Assembly: GCA_023459915.1 (NCBI GenBank)
Contig: JAEWSN010000121.1
Coordinates: forward strand, 1-14,302
From: Bacillota bacterium
GTDB taxonomy: Bacteria; Bacillota; Clostridia; DSM-8532
Direction of reading: 5' to 3'
Length of the DNA: 14,302 bases
Positions 5,683 to 12,600 of this stretch are shown here, piece after piece. The translations under genes and the position numbers were made by a program. The number at the start of each line of letters is the position of its first letter. The first letter of the stretch is position 1. Under the pieces are notes generated by a model that saw nothing but the letters and a program-made list of their open reading frames with translations, ran no database searches and was not told the DNA's origin.

Positions 5683-7007
5683 GCCTTTTTCACCTCCGTT
5701 TTGGGGGGATTCTTGCGTACATGATCCTTGGCCAGACGGATGGATTGCACCAGGAACCGGCGCGCCGGGCACACATAGGCACAGCTGCCGCACTCGATGC
5801 AATCCATGACCTGGTAGGCCGGAAGCTCTTCCCAGGCGCGGTTGACCACCACCCGGTTGATGTCGAGCGGCTGGAGCCCCATGGGACAATGTGCCGCACA
5901 CCGGCCGCAGCGGATGCAGGCCGTTTCCTCCGGCATGGCCGCCAGCGCGTGGTCGAACACCAGCAGCGCGTTGGTGTTCTTGATGACGGGCACGTCCGCC
6001 GAGTGCATGGACACGCCCATCATGGGACCACCCATGAGGACCTTCTCCGGCTCCCCGGTCAGGCCGCCGCAGGCCTCAAAAACCGCCTTGAGCGGCGTGC
6101 CGATGAGCACCTCCCGGTTGCCGGGTGTTTTCACCAGCGGGCCGTCCACGGTCACGCGCTTTTTCATCAGCGGCAGGCCGGTGTCGAGATACTGCTGCAG
6201 CACCGACACCGTGGTGACATTCATGACCAGGCATCCCGCGTCGGCGGGCAGTTTGCCGGTTTTCACGCGGCGGCCCGTCACGGTGTGAATCAACACACGC
6301 TCGGCGCCCTGGGGATACTGGCTCTTGAGCGCCCGCACCTCGATGCGGCTGTCTTTGTCACAGGCTTCCCGCAGCACCCGGATGGCTTCGGGCTTGTTGT
6401 CCTCGATGCCGATGATTGTTTTCTCCACGCCCGTCCATTTCATGACGGACCGGATGCCCCGGATGATGCGGTCGGTCTGCTCCAGGCACTCCCGGTAATC
6501 GGAGGTGATGTAGGGTTCGCACTCCGCCCCGTTGATGACCAGCACATCGGGCTGCACGCCCTTGGGCGGGTTGAGCTTGACGTGGGCGGGGAAGCCGGCG
6601 CCGCCAAGACCCGTGAGGCCGGACGCGCGGACCGCCTTGAGGAACGATTCTTTGGAATCGACCACCGGGGGCGCAAGATCCGGCAGGAGTGTCTGTTCCC
6701 CATCGGGTTTGATGACCACCGTCATGACCTGGCGGTTGCCGAAGCACAGCATGGACTCCACCGCCGTGACCGTTCCGGAAACACTTGCATGAACCGGCGC
6801 GCAGACGTAGGCGTCGGAATCGCCGATGACCTGGCCCACCAGGACCGTGTCTCCCTTTTTGACGGTTGGCAGACAAGCCGCGCCGATGTGCTGTACCATG
6901 GGAATGAAAACCTGCTCCGGAATCGGGACAGGCTCCGTGGCACAATTCTCGGTTCCCTTCCGGCCAGCCGGATGGATGCCGGGAATGTGCCTGATCCGTT
7001 TGATCAT
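5679..7007 (-). CDS. rnfC: Rnf complex NADH-binding iron-sulfur subunit RnfC
   Basis: RnfC (442 residues) is the peripheral subunit that exchanges electrons with NAD+ and carries FMN and iron-sulfur clusters. The GLTGLGGAGFPAHVKL motif (about 130-145) and INGAECEPYITSDYR (158-172) belong to the Nqo1/RnfC flavin-NADH fold. Two [4Fe-4S] motifs, CIRCGRCAAHCP and CIECGSCAYVCP, lie in the C-terminal third. The start ATG (7005-7007) is supported by GAGGAGG just upstream and the expected N-terminus MIKRIRHIPGIHP. The frame stays open upstream to about 7211, but that extension has no ribosome binding site and no family similarity. It is the first gene of rnfCDGEAB. Confidence 0.96.
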   Translation of the reverse strand: MIKRIRHIPGIHPAGRKGTENCATEPVPIPEQVFIPMVQHIGAACLPTVKKGDTVLVGQVIGDSDAYVCAPVHASVSGTVTAVESMLCFGNRQVMTVVIKPDGEQTLLPDLAPPVVDSKESFLKAVRASGLTGLGGAGFPAHVKLNPPKGVQPDVLVINGAECEPYITSDYRECLEQTDRIIRGIRSVMKWTGVEKTIIGIEDNKPEAIRVLREACDKDSRIEVRALKSQYPQGAERVLIHTVTGRRVKTGKLPADAGCLVMNVTTVSVLQQYLDTGLPLMKKRVTVDGPLVKTPGNREVLIGTPLKAVFEACGGLTGEPEKVLMGGPMMGVSMHSADVPVIKNTNALLVFDHALAAMPEETACIRCGRCAAHCPMGLQPLDINRVVVNRAWEELPAYQVMDCIECGSCAYVCPARRFLVQSIRLAKDHVRKNPPKTEVKKA

Positions 7008-7250
7008 GGGGTGCCTCCTCACTGATGCGGACGCGCGCTCACGCGCCGCCGGCGCATTGCCGACAGGCAAATGCCCGCGTGGCGACACACCGGCGATTGG
7101 CGTGTGACTGCGGGGCGCCGGATATTCGGATTGATGCTGTATGGTTGCGCCATGCCTTCCGTTCCTCGGTTCGGACACCGGTTTCGGCGGGACTTCGGTT
7201 CCTTGGCACATGGCACGGACATGCGGATATGCCGTCCGCGATGGACAGCC
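7008..7250 (-). other. Long 5' leader of the rnf operon
   Basis: About 240 nt lie between the predicted rnf transcription start and the rnfC ATG, with no credible gene. The leader contains an 8-bp hairpin with one bulged base, GCATTTGCC / GGCAATGC (7054-7074), and nearby GC-rich self-complementary stretches at 7032-7047. No known riboswitch class was recognised. There is no T run after these stems, so a terminator is not indicated. Confidence 0.35.
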
Positions 7251-7256
7251 TCTGCT

Positions 7257-7284
7257 ATTTTATCACAGACCTGCCGGCAATCAA
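7257..7284 (-). promoter_or_regulatory. Probable sigma-A promoter of the rnf operon
   Basis: On the minus strand, -35 TTGATT (7279-7284), a 16-nt spacer and -10 TAAAAT (7257-7262) preceded by TGA, an extended -10. Transcription would begin near 7250. It is the best rnf promoter I see in the 576-bp divergent region. A TTGACA near 7375-7380 on the same strand lacks a good -10. Confidence 0.5.
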
Positions 7285-7402
7285 GTTTCGTGAAAGTCTT
7301 AACAGTACCGGTCCCGAGGGGCCCCGGCAGGGAACGCTTTCTCTTTGTTTTGCATATTTTTCATTATGACCTGTCAAAAATGATGTTTTTTACGCAAAAG
7401 CC

Positions 7403-7430
7403 TTGCAGAGAAAAGACATTATGGTATAAT
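7403..7430 (+). promoter_or_regulatory. Promoter of the glnA-ANTAR-gltB operon
   Basis: -35 TTGCAG (7403-7408), a 16-nt spacer and a perfect -10 TATAAT (7425-7430) preceded by TGG, giving an extended -10. The predicted start is around 7437. This leaves a leader of about 147 nt before the glnA ATG that contains the attenuator. No clear GlnR/TnrA-type box (TGTNA-N7-TNACA) was found around it. Confidence 0.7.
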
Positions 7431-7441
7431 GAGGACAAATG

Positions 7442-7471
7442 TTTGCAAGTTGTTCTTTTCATTCTTGCAAA
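7442..7471 (+). promoter_or_regulatory. Inverted repeat at the start of the glnA leader
   Basis: TTTGCAAG (7442-7449) and CTTGCAAA (7464-7471) are perfectly complementary around a 14-nt spacer. It begins about five bases after the predicted transcription start. It could be an RNA hairpin standing where the first (P1) ANTAR hairpin is expected, or a DNA operator. It does not have the ANTAR hexaloop. Confidence 0.45.
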
Positions 7472-7478
7472 TTCGGGT

Positions 7479-7496
7479 CGGAACAACGGCGTTCCG
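7479..7496 (+). promoter_or_regulatory. ANTAR target (P2-type) antiterminator hairpin in the glnA leader
   Basis: The stem CGGAAC (7479-7484) pairs with GTTCCG (7491-7496). The six-base loop AACGGC has A at position 1 and G at position 4, the conserved feature of RNA loops bound by ANTAR proteins such as EutV. The 3' half (7486-7497) is also the 5' arm of the terminator, so the two structures exclude each other. This is the known geometry of ANTAR antitermination. An ANTAR gene lies immediately downstream of glnA. A second canonical hairpin (P1) with the same loop was not found upstream, which lowers certainty. Confidence 0.68.
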
Positions 7497-7552
7497 GATG
7501 GCATACCTCCTGCATGCAGGTCTGGATGTGCTTCCGGAGCGCCGTTTTTTTT
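7486..7552 (+). terminator. Leader terminator (attenuator) before glnA
   Basis: ACGGCGTTCCGG (7486-7497) pairs over 12 bp, with one G-U, to CCGGAGCGCCGT (7534-7545). The 36-nt loop contains the palindrome CCTGCATGCAGG (7509-7520). Eight T residues follow (7545-7552). It ends 31 bp before the glnA start codon, so full termination would silence the operon. Readthrough should depend on the overlapping hairpin at 7479-7496. Confidence 0.8.
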
Positions 7553-7583
7553 CTGAAAATTCCCCCAGGAAAGGAAGCTGCCC

Positions 7584-8915
7584 ATGAACGCAATGACGCG
7601 CCAGGAAGTCCTTCGGATCGCCCGGGAAAACGATGTGAAGTTTATCCGCCTGCAGTTCACCGACCTGTTCGGTGCGCTCAAAAACATCGCCATCACCGTG
7701 GATCATCTGGAAACCGCACTGGACAACCAGTGCATGTTTGACGGTTCCTCGATTGACGGCTTCGCGCGGGTGGAGGAATCAGACATGTTCCTCCATCCCG
7801 ATCTCAACACCTTCGCGATTTTCCCATGGCGGCCGCAAAGCGGACGTGTCGCCCGGCTCATCTGCGATGTGCATGGCCCGGACGGCAGACCCTTCCCGGG
7901 AGATCCCCGGCAAATTCTGCGCCGCGCGCTCGCCCACGCCGCCGACATGGGATTTTCCATGAAGGTGGGGCCGGAATGCGAGTTCTTTCTCTTCCATACC
8001 GACAAGGATGGAAAACCCACCACCACCACGCATGACGAGGGCGGGTACTTCGATCTCGGGCCCATGGATTTGGGGGAGGACGCGCGCCGGGACATCTGCC
8101 TCACCCTGGAGGAGCTCGGATTTTCCGTGGAGGCCTCCCACCATGAGGTGGCCAACGGACAGCATGAAATCGACATCCGGTATGATGACGCCTTGCGGAC
8201 GGCGGACAACCTGATGACCTTCAAGCTGGTGGTCAAAACCATCGCCAAGCGCCATGGCCTGGCCGCCAGCTTCATGCCCAAGCCCATCGCCGACATGGCC
8301 GGCAGCGGCCTGCACGCGAACCTGTCCCTGTCCGCCGGTGACCGGAACCTGTTCGCCGACCCTTCGGATCCGCTGGGGCTGTCCAAACAGGCCTACGCCT
8401 TCATTGCGGGGCTGATGGCCCACGCGCCGGCGCTGTCCGCGCTGACCAATCCCGTCATCAACTCGTACAAGCGTCTGGTGTCCGGATTTGAAGCCCCCGT
8501 GTACAACGCGTGGGCGCTGCGCAACCGCAGCCCGCTCATCCGCGTGCCCGCCACACGCGGCCAGGCCACCCGTGTGGAACTGCGCAGCCCGGATCCCGCC
8601 TGCAATCCATATCTTGCCTTCGCAGCCATTCTGGAAGCCGGGCTGGACGGCATCACACGCAACCTCACCCCCGCCGAGCCCGTGGAGGAAAACCTGTATC
8701 AGCTCAGCGCGGAGCAACGCGGCGCGCGGGGTGTCGAAAAGCTCCCCACGAGCCTGGGCGAGGCCCTCAGTGCCCTGGAGGCCGATCCCGTCATCCTCGG
8801 GGCGCTGGGCCCCCACGCCGCAGAGCGCTATCTGGAGGCAAAATGGCGCGAGCAGGATGAATTCCGGCACTGCGTGCATCCCTGGGAGCTCGAGCGATAC
8901 CTGGGCACGTGCTGA
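7584..8915 (+). CDS. glnA: Glutamine synthetase type I (GSI-alpha)
   Basis: GlnA makes glutamine from glutamate, ammonia and ATP. The protein has 443 residues, close to the Bacillus enzyme (444). Metal and substrate residues are visible at Glu131 and Glu133 (KVGPECEFFLF), Glu188 and Glu195 (HHEVANGQHEID) and His244 (GSGLHANLSL). The flap residue Glu303 lies in VSGFEAP, and NRSPLIRVPATRG and VELRSPDP follow. Arg62 in FARVEESDM matches the feedback-control arginine of Gram-positive GSI-alpha. This type is controlled by feedback inhibition and is generally not adenylylated. GGAAAGGAAG precedes the ATG. The gene follows an attenuator and stands 43 bp before the ANTAR regulator, so it is the first gene of a nitrogen-assimilation operon. 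Confidence 0.96.
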   Translation: MNAMTRQEVLRIARENDVKFIRLQFTDLFGALKNIAITVDHLETALDNQCMFDGSSIDGFARVEESDMFLHPDLNTFAIFPWRPQSGRVARLICDVHGPDGRPFPGDPRQILRRALAHAADMGFSMKVGPECEFFLFHTDKDGKPTTTTHDEGGYFDLGPMDLGEDARRDICLTLEELGFSVEASHHEVANGQHEIDIRYDDALRTADNLMTFKLVVKTIAKRHGLAASFMPKPIADMAGSGLHANLSLSAGDRNLFADPSDPLGLSKQAYAFIAGLMAHAPALSALTNPVINSYKRLVSGFEAPVYNAWALRNRSPLIRVPATRGQATRVELRSPDPACNPYLAFAAILEAGLDGITRNLTPAEPVEENLYQLSAEQRGARGVEKLPTSLGEALSALEADPVILGALGPHAAERYLEAKWREQDEFRHCVHPWELERYLGTC

Positions 8916-8925
8916 ACGGCGACAA

Positions 8926-8939
8926 CGGGGTCTGACCCC
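8926..8939. repeat. Small palindrome between glnA and the ANTAR gene
   Basis: GGGGT-CTG-ACCCC forms a five-pair hairpin in the 43-bp gap. The 14-mer with its leading C is identical to one inside the DUF192 gene (1610-1623). No T run follows, so it is not a terminator. It ends about ten bases before the AAGGAGGTG ribosome binding site of the next gene. Confidence 0.45.
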
Positions 8940-8958
8940 ACAGGAAAGGAGGTGTGCC

Positions 8959-9549
8959 ATGCGCTGCCGCGTGCTGATTGTCCTGCGCAACGAAGAGACC
9001 AGCGTCCAGATGTCCGGTATCCTGACAGCGCGTGGCTGCCAGATCACCGACACCTGCACCACCGGCATGGCCGGGCTGCGGTCGGCCGGACTCCACCCCT
9101 GTGACATCGCCATTGCCGGGTTTTCCCTGGGCGACATGACCGGCATCGGCTTTGCGGAAAACCTCTCCCGCATCTGTGACGCCTCCGTCCTGCTCATCGT
9201 CCCGGCCGAACAGATGGCCTTCGCCCGGGAGTCCACCGGCTCCCTGGACGTCTCGTGCCTGGCCCGGCCGGTCACCACACAGGGGCTGACCACCTCCATC
9301 GACATGATGTTGCAGTTCCGGGAACGGATGGCCCGCATGCAGGCGGAGACAAAAAAGCTCCGCGAAGGCCTGGCCAGACGCGGACTTGCGGAAAAGGCCA
9401 AGGTCGCGCTGATGCGCAGCCTGGGACTGCCGGAGGCGGAAGCCTGGCGACAGATGCAAAAACAGAGCATGGACACCGGCAAGCCGCTGGAACAGGTGGC
9501 GCGACACATTCTCGACATTCATGGCACGGATGACGGGGACACCCGCTGA
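8959..9549 (+). CDS. ANTAR-domain RNA-binding antiterminator with degenerate receiver domain
   Basis: The 196-residue protein has a receiver-like N-terminus (about 1-115), a linker coiled coil (about 116-135) and a C-terminal ANTAR domain (about 128-185). The ANTAR part reads LREGLARRGLAEKAKVALM followed by SLGLPEAEAWRQMQKQSMD and PLEQVARHIL. ANTAR domains bind paired hexaloop hairpins in mRNA leaders and prevent terminator formation. The receiver is degenerate: the acidic pair after the first strand is missing (VLIVLRNEE), the phosphoacceptor Asp is Gly54 (CDIAIAGFSLGD), and the conserved Lys is Arg103 (LARPVTT). Activation by a histidine kinase is therefore unlikely, and no kinase gene is nearby. 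A strong AAGGAGGTG site precedes the ATG. Its likely target is the attenuator before glnA (7479-7552), which would make it autogenous. Confidence 0.88.
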   Translation: MRCRVLIVLRNEETSVQMSGILTARGCQITDTCTTGMAGLRSAGLHPCDIAIAGFSLGDMTGIGFAENLSRICDASVLLIVPAEQMAFARESTGSLDVSCLARPVTTQGLTTSIDMMLQFRERMARMQAETKKLREGLARRGLAEKAKVALMRSLGLPEAEAWRQMQKQSMDTGKPLEQVARHILDIHGTDDGDTR

Positions 9550-9689
9550 CGGGAACCCGTTGAAACAGTCCCCCACACACGCACGGACAAAGACGATTTC
9601 CCGCAGACGGGCAGGCCGGGCAGCAGTCCAGGCCGGCTTCGCCTCTTTTCCCCGACCCTCCACACATTCACAGCAAGGCAGGTGCAAAG
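9550..9689 (+). other. Gap between the ANTAR gene and gltB
   Basis: These 140 bp hold no credible gene and no terminator. A short palindrome ACGGG-AA-CCCGT (9549-9560) lies at the ANTAR stop codon and a CCCG-CAGA-CGGG hairpin near 9600. I looked for a second ANTAR hexaloop with a supporting stem and found none, nor a convincing promoter. gltB is therefore probably co-transcribed with glnA. Confidence 0.45.
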
Positions 9690-12600
9690 ATGAAACAACA
9701 GCAGGTTCACACCCCATCGCAAGCCTCCGGGCAGCCTTCGGGCTCCAGTCGGCAAGTCCCCTCCGGACAACCTACCGCCTTCGGCCATCCGGCACGCTTC
9801 GGACAGCCTTCGGCCTCCAGCCAGCAAGCCCCCTCCGGACAACCCGGAAAATCCGGCGACAGCCGGTCGGGCCTGGTTGAAACGCCCGCCATGGACATGA
9901 CACGGGCTCCCCTGTGGGATCCCGCCTTCGAGCACGATGCCTGCGGCACGGGGCTGATGGCCCAGATGGACGGCATCCGTTCCCACGCCATCGTGACCGA
10001 CGCGCTGGAAATCCTGGTTCGGCTGGCGCATCGCGGCGGCACCGGCGCGGATCCGGACACGGGGGACGGCGCCGGCATCCTGACGCAGCTTCCGGATCGT
10101 TTCTTCCGCATGAAAACCGATTTCCATCTGCCCCGGGAAGGCCAGTATGCCGTGGCGATGTGCTTTCTGCCCCTCGACGCTTCGGAGCGGACACAGGCGG
10201 AAACGGCGCTGGCGGACATCGCGCTGGCGGAGGGCTTCTCCCTCATCGGCTGGCGCACGGTGCCGACCAACCTGCACGCGTGCGGAAACGGCGCCCGGGC
10301 CAGCGCGCCCAGTGTGCGCCAGCTCTTCCTGACCTGGGAGGAGACCGATGTGCCCGCGGACATCCGGCTGTTCGTGCTGCGCCGCCACATGGAGCAGGCG
10401 ATGCGCCGGGAGGGGCATGCCGTCTATCTGCCCAGCCTTTCGAATCGGACCATTGTCTACAAGGGCATGATGCAGGCCTGGCAGGTCGCCGATTTCTATC
10501 CGGATCTGCAGGACGGGGATTTCATGTCCGCCATCGCGCTGGTACACTCGCGCTACTCCACCAACACCTTTCCCTCCTGGAACCGCGCGCAGCCCTTCCG
10601 CTTCGTGGCGCACAACGGGGAAATCAACACGCTCAAGGGCTGTGAGCACGCCATACTGGCGGCTTCCGCCACCATGGACGGCGGCCGGCTCGCGCAGCAT
10701 CTGCCCACCATTCTTCCCATCCTCGACGAGGATGGCAGCGACTCCACGAAATTCGACAACCTGCTGGAGTTTCTGGTCACCGCCGGCCGCTCCCTCCCCC
10801 AGGCATTGTTCATGATGATGCCCGGCCCCTGGTCCAAGGACGGGACGATGGACGACAACCAACGCGATTTTTTCCGCTACGCGGCCTGCATGATGCCCCC
10901 GTGGGACGGCCCCGCCGCCATGTGCTTCACCGACGGCCGCCAGGTCGGCGCGGTGCTCGATCGCAACGGGCTGCGCCCGGCCCGCTGGGTGCTGACCGCA
11001 AAGAACATCCTGGTGCTGTCCTCGGAGTCCGGCGTGGTGGATGTCCCCGCCTCGGACATCGTCCGCCGCGGCCGGCTCGGCCCCAACGGCATGCTGTTGC
11101 TGGACACGGAAACCGGCACCCTGTATGAGGATCAGGCCATCAAAGACACCTTCCTGACCGGCCCCTGGCGCCAATGGCTTCCCAACGGGCTCCTCAGACT
11201 GGAACCCGAGGCGTCCGCGGCTCCGCTGACCGCACTGTCACCCGAGCCCCGGACGGTGACGGACACCCTGCGCCTTTTCGGCTGGACCTATGAGGATACC
11301 ATGACCACCGTGCTGCCCATCGCCAGAACCGGATTGGATCCCGTCGGCGCCATGGGCTACGATGCGCCGCTCGCGGTGATTTCCGAAAAGCCGCAGCCCC
11401 TGTTCCACTATTTCAAGCAGCTGTTCGCGCAGGTGACCAACCCGCCCATCGACGCCATCCAGGAGGAATGCGTCACCGGCATGGATGTGTTCCTGGGGCC
11501 AAACGGGGATCCCACCCGCGACACGGCGGACAACTGCCGGCGCATCCATCTGGCATCGCCCATCCTGTCCATGGATGAGCTGGCGCGCCTGACAGCGGGA
11601 CTTCCCGGATTCCCGGCAGCGGAGCTGGAGCTGTGCTTCGATCCGGCCGCCGGATTGAAGCAGGGGCTGGACAGCCTGTTCCTGTCGGCCGAGCAGGCCC
11701 TCTCGCGGGGAGCCGTCCTGCTGGTGCTCTCGGACCGAAACGCCTGTGCCGAACACCCGCCCATCCCCTCCCTGCTCGCGACGGCAGGGCTTCACCATCA
11801 TCTCATCCGCAAGGGCATGCGCGGCGGCTGCTCCCTGATTGTGGACAGCCGCGAGCCCCGGGAGGTCCATCATGTCGCCTGCCTGATTGGCTACGGCGCC
11901 AAGGCCGTTGCCCCGCGCGGCGTCTACGAGGCCGCGTCCGCCCTGCTGGCGCATGGACATCTGGCGGATCTGTCGGAGCCAGGCATCCTGGAAAACCTGA
12001 AGCATGGCTATGACCACGGTCTGCTCAAGGTCATGTCCAAAATGGGCATCTCCTGTGTGGACGGCTATCAGAACGCGCAGATATTCGAGGCACTCGGTCT
12101 TTCAAGGGAACTGGTGGACGTCTATTTCACCGGCACGGTCACCCGTGTGGGCGGCCTCTCCCTGGCGGATCTGGAACGGGAGACCCTGTTGCGCCACGAG
12201 CAGGCCCTGGCGGATCTGTCCGACGAGCTGCCTTCCGGCGGCCGGTTCCAGTTTAAAACCGACGGCGAGGAGCATCTGTACGACCCCGAAACCATCCACC
12301 TGCTGCAGACTGCCGTCCGAACCGGCGATGAAGCCCTGTTCAGGGAATATGTGCGGCGGATGGAGGACCATCATCTGGTCTCCCTGCGCAGCCTGTTCGG
12401 GTTTGCCGAGGCACAGCCCGTTCCGCTTGAAGAGGTGGAACCGGTTGAAAACCTGGTCAAACGCTTCAAAAGCGGTGCCATGAGTTATGGCTCCATCAGC
12501 CGGGAGGCGCACGAATGCCTTGCGCTGGCCATGAACCTGCTTGGGGGCAAAAGCAATTCCGGCGAAGGCGGCGAGGCGACGGATCGGCTGTTCACCGAAC

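Noticed and set aside
7008..7211. 68-residue N-terminal extension of RnfC
   Set aside because: The frame is open, but a GAGGAGG site sits directly before the ATG at 7007 and the family N-terminus begins there. The extension shows no motif.
7370..7440. GlnR/TnrA operator near the glnA promoter
   Set aside because: TGTCAAAAATGATG is suggestive, but the TGTNA-N7-TNACA dyad is not completed.
7779..9518. 579-codon open frame on the minus strand
   Set aside because: It lies opposite glnA and the ANTAR gene, both clearly recognised on the plus strand.
9550..9689. Possible second ANTAR target before gltB
   Set aside because: Several six-base windows have A1 and G4, but none is flanked by complementary arms and there is no terminator.
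9519..11174. 551-codon open frame on the minus strand
   Set aside because: It is opposite the start of gltB and the ANTAR gene end, has no family motifs, and its composition is typical of a codon-bias shadow.
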